Positions 8,471 to 17,713 are shown, counted from the first letter of the stretch. The stretch is DNA of 48,698 nucleotides from Clostridium frigoris (GCF_018861865.1 NZ_JAHLDV010000025.1:1-48698); one strand, 5' to 3'. Notes: generated by a model not told the origin, from the letters alone. Made by a program: numbers and translations.

Positions 8471-9973
8471 TTAAATATTAGTATTCCACCACTGTCTACC
8501 ATCCTTTTCAATTAACTCTACCGCTCCCTTAGGTCCTGGGGTTCCAGCCGCGTAGTTAGGAAACTTCACAATATCGTTCTCATATTCTTTTTCAATACTT
8601 TCAATAAATTTCCAAGAATATTCAAGTTCATCCCACCTTGTAAATAAAGATGAATTATTTCTAATAGCTTCAAGTAACAACCTCTCATATGCCTCTGGTG
8701 AATCATTTACATACTTACAGCTTTGGCAATAATCTAACTCTACCTTTTCTATTTTAAAGTCATTACCAGGCTTTTTAGCATTTATTTGAAAATAAAAACC
8801 CTCCTTAGGCTGGATTTTTAAAACTAAAAGATTATTCCCTATTTGGTCAAATTCCTTATAATAATTAATTCCAGCAAGTTTTTTAAACTGAATGACAATT
8901 TCTGTACTTTTTATATCCATTCTTTTTCCTGCTCTTATATAAATTGGTACTCCTCCAAAACGGAAATTATCAATATAAGTCTTAAGGGCTATAAATGTAT
9001 CTGTATTTGATTCCGTAGATACCATTTCTTCTTGCCTATACCCAACTACCACAGCTTCATTAACAATTCCCGGACCATATTGTCCTCGAACTATATTTTC
9101 CTTAACTGACTCCCTTGTAAAGGGTCTTAGCGATTTAAGCACCTTAACTTTTTCATCTCTTATAGATTCTGGATCAAAATCCACTGGAGGTTCCATTGCA
9201 ATCATTGTAAGCATTTGTAATAAATGGTTTTGAAGCATATCTTTTAATATACCAGCATTTTCATAATATGCACCTCTGTTTTCTACACCTATTAGTTCAT
9301 TAGACGTAATTTGGATATTATCAATATAATTTGCATTCCATAAAGGTTCAAATAGAGAATTACCAAATCTAATTGCTAATATATTTTGAATCATTTCCTT
9401 TCCTAAATAATGATCTATTCTAAATATATCCTCTTCCGGTATAAGTTTTGATATATTACTATTTAAGATTCTCGCAGTTTTTAAACTTGACCCAAAAGGC
9501 TTTTCGATCATTACTCTCTGCCATCCTTTTGATTTACAAACCATGTCATTATTTTTCAAGTTTCTAATTATACCCTCAAAAAACTCTGGTGCAACTGCTA
9601 AATAATATAATCTATTTCCTCCTGTTGAATATTCATTCTCCATTGTTTCCAAAAATAAATCTAACTTCTTATATCCTTGATTATTTGAAGTAAAATCAAA
9701 ATTCTTATAGAAAATTCTCTTAATGAAATTATCCCATAATTTATTATTTAAAGGAAACCTAGAAAATTCTTTTACATTTTCATACATTTCGGTTCTATAT
9801 TGTTCACTTGTTTTTTCTCTTCTACCTATAGACACAATTATAAAATCTTCAGATAATTTCCCTTCGTGTATTAAGCTAAAAATAGCAGGAATAAGTTTTC
9901 TTTTTGTAAGATCACCAGTTCCACCAAAAATCACAAACATATTAGAAAGTTCTCTATCCATATTTTTCTCCAT
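8471..9973 (-). CDS. zwf: Glucose-6-phosphate 1-dehydrogenase
   Basis: This enzyme oxidises glucose-6-phosphate to 6-phosphogluconolactone with NADP+ or NAD+, the entry to the oxidative pentose phosphate pathway. The 500-residue protein has the Rossmann GGTGDLTKRKL motif (17-27), EKPFG (157-161), and the substrate/catalytic signature RIDHYLGKE (185-193). Length is normal. Two starts are possible: ATG at 9973 with a GGGTG site, or ATG at 9961, which has GGAG six bases upstream. Oxidative-branch enzymes are unevenly distributed in clostridia, so this gene beside a transaldolase suggests a working pentose phosphate shunt or NADPH supply. No 6-phosphogluconate dehydrogenase or lactonase gene is nearby. 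Confidence 0.95.
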   Translation of the reverse strand: MEKNMDRELSNMFVIFGGTGDLTKRKLIPAIFSLIHEGKLSEDFIIVSIGRREKTSEQYRTEMYENVKEFSRFPLNNKLWDNFIKRIFYKNFDFTSNNQGYKKLDLFLETMENEYSTGGNRLYYLAVAPEFFEGIIRNLKNNDMVCKSKGWQRVMIEKPFGSSLKTARILNSNISKLIPEEDIFRIDHYLGKEMIQNILAIRFGNSLFEPLWNANYIDNIQITSNELIGVENRGAYYENAGILKDMLQNHLLQMLTMIAMEPPVDFDPESIRDEKVKVLKSLRPFTRESVKENIVRGQYGPGIVNEAVVVGYRQEEMVSTESNTDTFIALKTYIDNFRFGGVPIYIRAGKRMDIKSTEIVIQFKKLAGINYYKEFDQIGNNLLVLKIQPKEGFYFQINAKKPGNDFKIEKVELDYCQSCKYVNDSPEAYERLLLEAIRNNSSLFTRWDELEYSWKFIESIEKEYENDIVKFPNYAAGTPGPKGAVELIEKDGRQWWNTNI

Positions 9974-10032
9974 TCAAAGTTCACCCTACTCCTATTTTTT
10001 TATAAAGTTAAGTAATGTTAACCTTTTTAATT

Positions 10033-10041
10033 AATATACCA
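10033..10041 (-). promoter_or_regulatory. Extended -10 promoter for zwf
   Basis: On the minus strand TGGTATATT fits the TGnTATAAT extended -10 pattern, about 60 bases before the zwf start. The -35 region is poor, as expected for extended -10 promoters. Confidence 0.45.
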
Positions 10042-10091
10042 CAAACCGGCATCAAACATAACAATATATCTGTAAGTACTTTATTAGATAT

Positions 10092-10128
10092 TAATGTAAA
10101 TTATGCCATTTTGATATAATTTACATTA
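10092..10128. promoter_or_regulatory. 13-bp inverted repeat upstream of zwf
   Basis: TAATGTAAATTAT (10092-10104) is repeated in inverted form at 10116-10128 with an 11-base spacer. It lies upstream of the proposed zwf promoter and beside the transaldolase terminator, so it may be an operator for zwf or an RNA hairpin. I do not recognise the regulator. Confidence 0.35.
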
Positions 10129-10133
10129 CACAT

Positions 10134-10165
10134 AAAAAAACAGCTTGCAAAAAACTCACAAGCTG
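10134..10165 (-). terminator. Terminator after transaldolase gene
   Basis: CAGCTTG (10141-10147) and CAAGCTG (10159-10165) form a stem. On the minus strand it is followed by seven T residues (10134-10140). Confidence 0.85.
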
Positions 10166-10179
10166 GTCTTATTTATGTC

Positions 10180-10860
10180 CTACAAATCTACAATAGATAC
10201 ACCCTTTCCAAATACATTTTCCCAGTCAGTAGTAAAATTCTCTACTGCACTTTTAATTACAGGCATTTTAAGAGTATCATGCAAAAGTTCAGGCTTAACA
10301 GTAGCCGTTTGTGCTCCACACTCAAATGCAGCATTTACTTGCCCTATATTTTTAAAACTTGCAGCAAGTATTTTTGTTGAATAATGGTATTCTTTGATCA
10401 TTCGTGCGAAGGTTGTAATAACTTCTCTAGGGTCTATACCTATATTCTCCATACGATTGAAATAAGGTGCAATAAAATCGGCACCGGCCTCTATGGCAAG
10501 GAGGCCTTGAACCTTAGTATAAATTGCAGTTGCAGTAACACCAATTCCTTTTACCTTCAAAGCTCGTATTGCCTTTAATCCTTCCTCAGTTACAGGAACT
10601 TTTATAAACACATTTTTATCAACATTTTTGATTATAGCATTTGCTTCTGACATTATACCTTCAAAATCCTCTGCGACAACTTGGATATGCAAAGACTTAT
10701 CCATACCAATAATTTCTCTTATCTGCTTAAAATGCTTAAAATAATTAATTTTACCTTCTAATTTAATAATACTTGGATTACTTGTAATACCTGTGATTGG
10801 ATAGAATTCGCTAAAATGTTTAATATCCTCTATATTAATTGTATCAAACATATACTCCAT
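10180..10860 (-). CDS. Transaldolase / fructose-6-phosphate aldolase family protein
   Basis: This 226-residue class I aldolase is of the short transaldolase (TalC/FSA) type. It has the GITSNPSII signature near residue 25 and the Schiff-base lysine in NVFIKVPVT (about residue 88), with C-terminal QTATVKPELL. Short members catalyse either transaldolase or fructose-6-phosphate aldolase reactions, and sequence alone does not decide. A good AAGGAG site precedes ATG 10860. It lies between zwf and a DeoR regulator on the same strand, so a sugar-phosphate role under DeoR control is likely. Confidence 0.85.
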   Translation of the reverse strand: MEYMFDTINIEDIKHFSEFYPITGITSNPSIIKLEGKINYFKHFKQIREIIGMDKSLHIQVVAEDFEGIMSEANAIIKNVDKNVFIKVPVTEEGLKAIRALKVKGIGVTATAIYTKVQGLLAIEAGADFIAPYFNRMENIGIDPREVITTFARMIKEYHYSTKILAASFKNIGQVNAAFECGAQTATVKPELLHDTLKMPVIKSAVENFTTDWENVFGKGVSIVDL

Positions 10861-10941
10861 TTTTAAAATCTCCTTTTTCTATTATAATTTATATTCTGTA
10901 CGATTAATTATATCGTCTTGAGTTTATTTTCCTATTTGCAA

Positions 10942-11055
10942 TCATAAATGCACTATCAACCTAGGTTGAATAACCTCATGCAAATCATCAGCTGGTGCAG
11001 AACGATTAAATGATGCTTGATTACCTGCAATTAATGTAACCTTTAGTCCTTTACA
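10942..11055 (-). pseudogene. Possible C-terminal gene remnant
   Basis: In the interval between deoR and the transaldolase gene, one minus-strand frame stays open for 37 codons between TAG (11056-11058) and TGA (10942-10944). It encodes a protein-like stretch including KVTLIAGNQASFNRS and DLHEVIQPRLIVHL. There is no start codon or ribosome site. It looks like the tail of a gene deleted between deoR and the transaldolase gene. I cannot assign a family. Confidence 0.3.
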
Positions 11056-11797
11056 CTATTTTCAAATCTATGTTATTTTCAACTAATAAATCTACTATTT
11101 CTTCTGGTATATCATTATCTGTTACTATAGTAGCAATTTCTTTTGTTTTAAACTGAACTACTACACCTTGCTTTAAAAATTTTGTAGATTCAGTTAATAC
11201 AATAACTTTTTTTGCATTTTCAGCCATTGCACGAACAATTTCGGCTCTCATATGATTTTTCCCTGTAAATCCCATTTTCTCTGTAAATCCGTCTGTTCCA
11301 ACAAACAGCTTATCTACATAAAAACTCTCAATACACTTACGAGTAATAGGACCAACAACAACTTGACTCTCAGTTTGATAATCTCCTCCAAGTAACACTA
11401 CCTTTGAATAAGGACATTTTCTAATGTATGAAGCTATAAATGCAGAATTAGTAATAATAGTAACATCGCGCTTATTTGTTGCAAGTTCCTTTGCAAGTAG
11501 CGCACAACAAGCTCCTGATTCAATCATGACAGTTTCACCATTTTCAACTATGCTTGAAGCTTTGATGGCAATTTTACTTTTAACATCATAATTAAATGAT
11601 AAACGATTATTTATGTCATCACTACTAATCATCACAGCAAACCCATGTTCTCTCTTCAAAAATCCTTTTCCCTCAAGAAGAACTAAATCCTTTCGTATTG
11701 TAACCTGTGAAACATCTAGCTTTTCTGATAACATCGTTACCTCAATACGGCCCCTCTCATTTACGAGCTCTAATAATTTTGCATGTCTTTTATTCAT
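11051..11797 (-). CDS. DeoR-family transcriptional regulator
   Basis: The 248-residue regulator has an N-terminal winged HTH of the DeoR type (about 5-57: RIEVTMLSEKLDVSQVTIRKDLVLLEGKGFLKREHG) and a C-terminal DeoR sensor domain with the phosphosugar-binding pattern (SKIAIKAS..VENGETVMIESG, IITNS, GTDGF). Members usually repress sugar operons and release DNA when binding a sugar phosphate. The downstream transaldolase and zwf genes are the obvious candidate targets. Its own promoter region carries paired operator-like sites, suggesting autoregulation. Confidence 0.9.
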   Translation of the reverse strand: MNKRHAKLLELVNERGRIEVTMLSEKLDVSQVTIRKDLVLLEGKGFLKREHGFAVMISSDDINNRLSFNYDVKSKIAIKASSIVENGETVMIESGACCALLAKELATNKRDVTIITNSAFIASYIRKCPYSKVVLLGGDYQTESQVVVGPITRKCIESFYVDKLFVGTDGFTEKMGFTGKNHMRAEIVRAMAENAKKVIVLTESTKFLKQGVVVQFKTKEIATIVTDNDIPEEIVDLLVENNIDLKIV

Positions 11798-11870
11798 GAT
11801 AAATCTTCCTTTCTAACTAAACATTATCCAAATTATATCACAAAGTAATTCGACAAAGAATCAAATAGTT

Positions 11871-11950
11871 TCGAATGAAATAAATTTCACTTTGTTTATA
11901 ATTTAATTATAGCAAATAAAACGTTTAAGTCAATATAAAGTTTCATTCGT
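11871..11950 (-). promoter_or_regulatory. deoR promoter flanked by paired operator-like sites
   Basis: On the minus strand TTGACT (11928-11933) and TATAAT (11906-11911), 16 bases apart, form a strong sigma-A promoter. It is bracketed by two inverted copies of one motif: TTTCATTCGT at 11941-11950 (plus strand, upstream of -35) and TCGAATGAAA at 11871-11880 (downstream of -10). They match over nine bases. A second, extended -10 (TGATATAAT, 11832-11840) lies nearer the gene. Paired sites around a promoter suggest DeoR autoregulation, possibly by DNA looping. Confidence 0.6.
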
Positions 11951-12065
11951 AATCCAAAATGTTTTAAATGAAGTATTGCTTTATTTTAAAATATGTCTAT
12001 GCTACTATAATCATAAATATATAAATTTAACGACATTGCAGCTCCGCGGGATATGATTTGACTAT

Positions 12066-12122
12066 AATTAAAACAAAAGAGTCATAAACAGATAATCTGT
12101 TTATGACTCTTTTGTTTTAATT
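12066..12122 (-). terminator. Long perfect hairpin overlapping the lipoprotein stop codon
   Basis: A 28-bp perfect stem (12066-12093 with 12095-12122) centred on one base carries AAAACAAAAGAGTCATAAACAG. It includes the lipoprotein stop codon and ends in AT-rich sequence, so it probably ends transcription of that gene and may also block read-through from the opposite side. The 190 bases between it and the deoR promoter hold no gene, only a small locally GC-rich patch at 12037-12053. Confidence 0.7.
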
Positions 12123-13337
12123 TGTAGGTAATTCTGTACTAGATAACTTCAATATATCATTATAGTTAAATGAATTAGTTGAATCAACTTGTGGCATTAC
12201 AATACCAATATTTTTATTAATGTTAGTTATATCAGTATTAAAATCTATTCCTATAGTGTATATACCTGTTTGGTCATCATTACTTGCCACAGCTGTTGTC
12301 CCAGTTAATTTGTTTATGTTAGGTAAATCAATTACAAATTCTGCATTTCCTTTTTCATTTATAACATAACCATCCTTATTGACACTATACCTAATTGTAA
12401 TTCCTTTATCACCAAGAATTTTAAGATTGTCAATAGATTCTAATGATTTGTTTATGCTTTTAAGTTGTTGTGGCAATTGAGTTGTTATATCTCCAAATGC
12501 TTTGTTTATTTCATCCTTGCTCGTTTTATCCTGTCCATCCGTTACATCATAAACTGACATCATAGCTGTCATATACTCCTGAATAAAGTTCATAGCATCA
12601 GTACTCTCTGAAAGATTATTCAAGCCATAATGCATTAAATCCTTAAATGATTTATCATTTAACTTTACTTCATAAGTATCTGTAGATTGCATTACAGTAT
12701 CTTGCAAAAAACTTTCACTTCCTACATAGGTAACATACTTTGTAGTTGGATTAAATTGTTTAGCATATTTAACTATAAAATCAGCTAATTTAGGTTGAAA
12801 TTCTTTGCTAAAAGCCATAAGTTTTTTATAATCAGTTTTAGGCATACCTGGTGCACTTGCCATATTCGCTAAATCCATTACCATGTATTCTTTACCTTGA
12901 ATCTCAGTTGGAAGCTGTGATGAAAGTAACTGAGGAATTTTATACACTTCATTCAATACAGGTTTTTCACCAGTTACATTTATATCAGCCCAAACACTCG
13001 TGTTTATAGGCTCAAGACTTTGACCTAATTGTAATGAGACATCACTTTGCATTTTAGAAATTGTTCTATCCTCATTCTGATTAGTTTTAGTTAACACAGA
13101 AATTTTAGTTCCGTTTATAGAATGTAAAGTCGTAGTCAACGCTTGTTCTTCCTGAGTTGACATATTAGAGCCTGATACTTTTAGTGAAATATCAGTTTTA
13201 CTCTGCATTGAGTTAATTGTTTTCGATTTTTCAAATGTGCTCATAAGAGCTAAACCATCAGTTGAGCATCCAGCAAATAATGAAGTCGTCATAATTAAAC
13301 AAACACTCAGAGCTAACATCTTCTTAGTTTTTATCAT
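12117..13337 (-). CDS. Predicted lipoprotein of unknown function
   Basis: The 406-residue product starts with a lipoprotein signal (MIKTKKMLALSVCLIMTTSLFAGC) whose lipobox LFAGC places the lipidated Cys at residue 24, so it should be anchored outside the cell membrane. The rest is a Ser/Thr/Asn/Gln-rich, beta-prone secreted domain, with no motif I recognise. The frame extends 12 codons further upstream, but ATG 13337 is chosen because GGGGG lies 8 bases before it. It lies 164 bases downstream of the penicillin-binding protein gene on the same strand. Confidence 0.8.
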   Translation of the reverse strand: MIKTKKMLALSVCLIMTTSLFAGCSTDGLALMSTFEKSKTINSMQSKTDISLKVSGSNMSTQEEQALTTTLHSINGTKISVLTKTNQNEDRTISKMQSDVSLQLGQSLEPINTSVWADINVTGEKPVLNEVYKIPQLLSSQLPTEIQGKEYMVMDLANMASAPGMPKTDYKKLMAFSKEFQPKLADFIVKYAKQFNPTTKYVTYVGSESFLQDTVMQSTDTYEVKLNDKSFKDLMHYGLNNLSESTDAMNFIQEYMTAMMSVYDVTDGQDKTSKDEINKAFGDITTQLPQQLKSINKSLESIDNLKILGDKGITIRYSVNKDGYVINEKGNAEFVIDLPNINKLTGTTAVASNDDQTGIYTIGIDFNTDITNINKNIGIVMPQVDSTNSFNYNDILKLSSTELPTN

Positions 13338-13501
13338 TGTAATTTCCCCCTTTAATATTGAATACATTGACATTCTTTACTAAGCTTTATTTATAAAACA
13401 AATAAATAAAGCCTATGCACTTATAATGTTTATGCAATTATATTTATGGAAATTACCATCTAAATACAAAATTGAAAATATTATTTTTTACACTTTTCAC
13501 A

Positions 13502-15274
13502 TTACTGGGGGGCCATGTTTATTATTGGGAATAGTCCTAAAAATAATTTATATGCCGCAGGTACTGCCGTCTGCGCAGCATAGTAATTATCAGCATTTGG
13601 TTCCTCTATAGTAATTACTAAACTCACTTTCGGGTCGCTTGCAGGGGCCATACCTGCAAATGAGGATATATACTTACCCGCTTTATAACCTCCGTCGATA
13701 CTGTTAACTTCATTTGCAGTCCCAGTCTTCCCAGCTATATGATAACCATCAATATAGGTTCCAACTGCGGTTCCTTCTTTAACTACCCTTTCCAAATAAG
13801 TTCTTAACTGAGCTGCCTTCTCTTTACTCATTATAGTTCTCTCATTTAGACTACTAAACTGTTTGTCTATAACCTTTTTACCATTTTCAATATGAGATAT
13901 GTCTTTCATAACATGTGGTGTTATCCATGTGCCTCCATTAGCCACTGCATTTAAAGCTGCAATATATTGTATCTGAGTAACTGCAACCCCTTGTCCATAT
14001 GCCATTGTAGCAAGATCAATTGGTGTTATGTTATTTAAGCCTTTTACAAGGCCTGTCCCCTCACCTGGCATGTCAACATTCGTCTTCTGTCCAAACCCAG
14101 CAAGTTTAATAAATTTATAAAAATTCTCCTTTCCTATCATCTGCCCTAGTTTAACAAATCCAACATTATCGGAATTTTTAATTATATCCGAAAAGGTCTC
14201 AACTCCATAATTTTCTTTATTATCACTATATAATAATTTATTTCCAATCTTAATGCTACCATTACTTACGAATCTATCTTTATTAGTTACAGCATTATTT
14301 TGAAGCGCCGCTGCTGATGTTACAACTTTAAAAATTGATCCTGGTTCGAATGCATTGCTAATAGCTCTATTCTTCCAAATTTCCTGTGTTTCTTTACTTG
14401 TTTTACCTTCTACATATGGAATATTTAAATTATAATCCGGTGCATTAGCCATTGCCATAATCTCACCATTCTTTGGGTTCATAATTGTTATACTTACAGA
14501 TTTTGCACCATTTTTAGCTAATGTTTCATTTGCAACATTCTGCGCTAATTCTTGAATTCTTTCATCAATAGTTAATGTTATATTCTTTCCGTCTACTGGC
14601 TGAACTGTCACTGCTTCCGTATAAGGCAATTCATTACTATCCCTATCCGTCTCAATCACCTTAACTCCAGGCACACCTGCTAATTCATTATTGTAACTTA
14701 GTTCAACTCCATTGACTCCATTTCCATCTAAATTGGTATGCCCCATTACATGTGATAAAAAATTATCATTTGGGTATATCCTCTCCACATCTTTTGAAAT
14801 TATTATTCCACTATATTTTAAAGCCTTAATATTATCCACAACTTTCTTTTCTACCTTTCTTTTAAGTGATACAAATTGTAATGGATTACCTTTGCTATCT
14901 TTACCATCTAATATCTTCTTAACCTCGCTCTTATCTATATTTAGTATCTTCGACAATTTAAGATCTGCTTGTTCCTCTGGTATTTTTTTGTCTACTAAAT
15001 ATTTTTTTAATACATTCAAATCAACATCTAGCCTATAAATATTCATACTCATTGCTAATTCTTGGCCATTTCTATCTAGAATTGATCCTCTTATAGGAGG
15101 TACCGCTATGTTTTTTGTCTGCTGCTCTAATGCCAACGATTTATACTTCGCCCCATTAACAGCCATTAAATAAAACATTCTACCAACAAGAGCACTAAAT
15201 ACTAAAGAAAATAATACAGCTACAATTAAAATTCTTTTACCTCGCACCTTTTTTTCTTTCAATCTACTCACCAA
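13502..15274 (-). CDS. Class B penicillin-binding protein (peptidoglycan transpeptidase)
   Basis: The 590-residue protein cross-links peptidoglycan outside the membrane. It has a short basic cytoplasmic N-terminus, one membrane helix (about 14-36), a PBP dimer domain with IRGSILDRNG, and a transpeptidase domain with all three catalytic motifs: SIFK (Ser313), SDN (368-370) and KTG (516-518). It resembles SpoVD/FtsI. It has no C-terminal PASTA domains, which SpoVD usually carries, so it is either a PASTA-less SpoVD-like protein or a paralogous PBP2. It is outside the dcw cluster, favouring a specialised role such as sporulation or stress. The upstream interval holds no recognised promoter. Confidence 0.92.
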   Translation of the reverse strand: MVSRLKEKKVRGKRILIVAVLFSLVFSALVGRMFYLMAVNGAKYKSLALEQQTKNIAVPPIRGSILDRNGQELAMSMNIYRLDVDLNVLKKYLVDKKIPEEQADLKLSKILNIDKSEVKKILDGKDSKGNPLQFVSLKRKVEKKVVDNIKALKYSGIIISKDVERIYPNDNFLSHVMGHTNLDGNGVNGVELSYNNELAGVPGVKVIETDRDSNELPYTEAVTVQPVDGKNITLTIDERIQELAQNVANETLAKNGAKSVSITIMNPKNGEIMAMANAPDYNLNIPYVEGKTSKETQEIWKNRAISNAFEPGSIFKVVTSAAALQNNAVTNKDRFVSNGSIKIGNKLLYSDNKENYGVETFSDIIKNSDNVGFVKLGQMIGKENFYKFIKLAGFGQKTNVDMPGEGTGLVKGLNNITPIDLATMAYGQGVAVTQIQYIAALNAVANGGTWITPHVMKDISHIENGKKVIDKQFSSLNERTIMSKEKAAQLRTYLERVVKEGTAVGTYIDGYHIAGKTGTANEVNSIDGGYKAGKYISSFAGMAPASDPKVSLVITIEEPNADNYYAAQTAVPAAYKLFLGLFPIINMAPQ

Positions 15275-15298
15275 CCTGTTTTATATTTTAGATTAAAA

Positions 15299-15442
15299 CT
15301 ATATCTTATAATATAAAGAAATAGCTTTATTAATTGTATCATAAACAACGCAAATAGTTCCTACTGATATTATAACTACTATTACAAAAATACAATTTCC
15401 TTTCCTATTAACTGCATCGGATGATTTTGTTTCAACGTTAAA
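15299..15442 (-). other. Startless hydrophobic reading frame in 15275-15610 gap
   Basis: The gap between the PBP gene and the next gene contains a 47-codon minus-strand frame with a charged beginning and a clear hydrophobic segment (IFVIVVIISVGTICVV), ending at TAG 25 bases before the PBP start. It has no ATG, GTG or TTG, although AGGAAAGG lies 7 bases before an ATT codon. It could be a micro-protein with an unusual start, or the remnant of an FtsL-like membrane gene. Apart from the terminator at its right end I see nothing else in this gap. Confidence 0.2.
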
Positions 15443-15551
15443 CTAACCATATTTTTTTATCTAAAACAATAATAATATCTATATGGATTATTAAATACTA
15501 TTGTTAATATTATATTTAAATAGTTAATCATAAGCAAATTGTTTGTAAAAA

Positions 15552-15606
15552 TATATTAACTAAGGTGAATCATTAAAATATTTAATGATTCACCTTAGTT
15601 AATATA
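15552..15606 (-). terminator. Terminator after the 152-residue unknown gene
   Basis: A 26-bp perfect stem (15552-15577 with 15581-15606, loop ATA) starts just after the stop at 15611 and is followed on the minus strand by TTTTT (15547-15551). Confidence 0.85.
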
Positions 15607-15610
15607 ACTC

Positions 15611-16069
15611 CTATAGATTAATTACTCCTTTTAAGATTGGTTTATTTTCATTTATTGGATTAAATTCTATTACATCCGGTATTTTCCAGTTTTTAACTCC
15701 TCTATTGAACTTTCGTGGTAATAAATAATGAGCTACCCTATGTTCTTTTTTTCGATGATCCCTTATCTCTTCTTCAAACATAGCTTTTACTTCATTCATG
15801 TGACAGCTATTTATCTTAATTTGTTTAAAATCAAGATCACTTATAATTTGCAAAAATCCATCAACTTCACTTTGAAAAACTTTAGCAAAAAAAGCGTTTT
15901 GCTTATCTCCATCACAAATTAAAACCGGATTAAGTTGACCTTCATTAATAATAGCTTTCAATTTAAATACGTTTTTTTTACTCCTCCCTATAAAATAACC
16001 ATAATTAATATAATTAGGATCATTACTTTCTGGAAAAATCACATTATATAACAATTGTTCTTCATTCAT
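15611..16069 (-). CDS. Hypothetical protein, 152 residues
   Basis: This cytoplasmic-looking protein is rich in charged residues, with no signal peptide or membrane helix. I do not recognise a family. The start is ATG 16069, with GAGG six bases upstream; the alternative GTG four codons earlier would overlap the ribosome site. A basic, Arg/His-rich segment (EEEIRDHRKKEHRVAHYLLPRKFNRG) lies at about residues 99-124. It is transcribed alone, with its own terminator and about 190 bases to the upstream gene. Confidence 0.65.
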   Translation of the reverse strand: MNEEQLLYNVIFPESNDPNYINYGYFIGRSKKNVFKLKAIINEGQLNPVLICDGDKQNAFFAKVFQSEVDGFLQIISDLDFKQIKINSCHMNEVKAMFEEEIRDHRKKEHRVAHYLLPRKFNRGVKNWKIPDVIEFNPINENKPILKGVINL

Positions 16070-16255
16070 TTTAATCCTCACCTTTCTAATATATTATTAG
16101 ATAAATAAAACTAAAATTTACAAAACTGCTTTTATAAAATGTCTATTAAAATGTATTCGATACTGTTATTATAGCAGTCCATTGTAAAGAATATGTTACT
16201 TATTTGTTTAGAATTAGTTAATTTTTATAATTTCCAAAAACTTATATAATCTATT

Positions 16256-17575
16256 CTACCTTTCAATAAAATAACTCATAGGATTATTAAAAAGTAATGT
16301 GAAAACATCTTCATTTACAGAATTATTAAACTTTAAATCAATAGTATTCTTACACCTTAATATTTTATCAATATTATTTAGAAATAAATCTAATAATTCG
16401 CCATCAAAATGTTTATTTCTTTGTGACTTTAATATTTCTATACATGTTTCAATTGGAAAAGCTTTCTTATATACTCTTGCTGTTGATAAAGCATCAAAAA
16501 CATCCGCAATAGCTACAACTCTTGCAGTTAGTGGTATATCCCTCCCTTTTAATCCAAAAGGGTATCCACTGCCATCCCATTTCTCATGATGATTAAGTGC
16601 TAGTTCATAACCCATTTTAATAACATCGCGTTTTGAATTTGAAAGTATCCTTGCACCAATCGTTGTATGTGTTTTCATTATCTCAAATTCCTCAAATGTA
16701 AGTTTACCTGGTTTTAAGAGAATTGAATCTGGAATCCCTATCTTTCCTATATCGTGCATCAACGCTGCATAATTCATTAACTTAATTTTTTGGGGGGATG
16801 TTTCTACCATTTCATATAAAATTGATGTATATATACTCATCCGAGCCATGTGTAATGCTGAATCGTCATCTCTGTATTCAGCTGCATAACATAAACGCTT
16901 TATAATTTCATTTGTAAGTTCTTCATTTTCATTAAGTGCATTTTCAAGTAAATTGTTTTTCGTAATTAGTTGGGAACTTTTATCCTCTATCTCACTAAGA
17001 GTACGATTTATAAAAAAACTCATTTTTTTGGTCATAATATCTTCATCATGTTTTTCATGGTTTATATTTAGTATATTATAGGTAATACCATATTTGCTTA
17101 ATTTATTTTTCATTACTATTAATGCTTCTGTCAAAATGTCTTCTGAGAAACTTAAAAACCCATTAAATTTTCTAAATTGGTCTTCTTTCGCAGGACTAGA
17201 ATAAAATATCTCATGACTTAAAAAAACAGCTGGATGCTCCAAATGATTTATTATAATATTCCACTCATGAACCATTGAATCATTCTCATCAAGTTCAATA
17301 AATACTATATTTTTAAAATGTTTTACAATATCGAAATCAATATTTCGGGTAAATACATAAACTTTTTTGCATAAATCATCCAAAATTTTATATCTTTCAA
17401 ATTCCACCATAAAAAATTCAAACTTTTGAAATGTTACAAAAATCTCTGATCGTAGTTGAAATTCAACAATCATATCCTCAAGCCCATGACTTATACCAAT
17501 AAGTGAAGATTTTGCATATATTTTCTGCTCAATGCTTGATGCTTTTGTTCTAATAATATCGCTTAATTCAAGCAT
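16256..17575 (-). CDS. HD-GYP domain protein with N-terminal sensory (DICT-like) domain
   Basis: The C-terminal half (about 215-410) is an HD-GYP domain, the family that hydrolyses cyclic di-GMP or related dinucleotides. Metal ligands are visible in MHDIGKIG (HD at 274-275), NHHEKWDGSGYP (328-339) and ADVFDAL. The GYP signature is intact, so activity is expected. The N-terminal 180 residues resemble a DICT sensory domain (VYVFTRNIDF, a conserved HEW segment and FLSHEIFY); this assignment is tentative. A short coiled linker joins them. The protein lacks membrane segments. No diguanylate cyclase is present in the window. Confidence 0.85.
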   Translation of the reverse strand: MLELSDIIRTKASSIEQKIYAKSSLIGISHGLEDMIVEFQLRSEIFVTFQKFEFFMVEFERYKILDDLCKKVYVFTRNIDFDIVKHFKNIVFIELDENDSMVHEWNIIINHLEHPAVFLSHEIFYSSPAKEDQFRKFNGFLSFSEDILTEALIVMKNKLSKYGITYNILNINHEKHDEDIMTKKMSFFINRTLSEIEDKSSQLITKNNLLENALNENEELTNEIIKRLCYAAEYRDDDSALHMARMSIYTSILYEMVETSPQKIKLMNYAALMHDIGKIGIPDSILLKPGKLTFEEFEIMKTHTTIGARILSNSKRDVIKMGYELALNHHEKWDGSGYPFGLKGRDIPLTARVVAIADVFDALSTARVYKKAFPIETCIEILKSQRNKHFDGELLDLFLNNIDKILRCKNTIDLKFNNSVNEDVFTLLFNNPMSYFIER

Positions 17576-17713
17576 TCATCTATCAATTCCTTCCTATTAA
17601 ATTATATTATAGAAGTAATACTTTTTTTTTACATCCTAATTATTGCTTAATTGTTAAATTATATTATACAATACTTTCTATAAGTCTACATCAATATGAT
17701 TAAAATAGGAAGG

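Noticed and set aside
8461-8511. Upstream extension of the cyclase gene overlapping zwf
   Set aside because: The AAGGAGG site directly before ATG 8460 and the family N-terminus support the shorter form.
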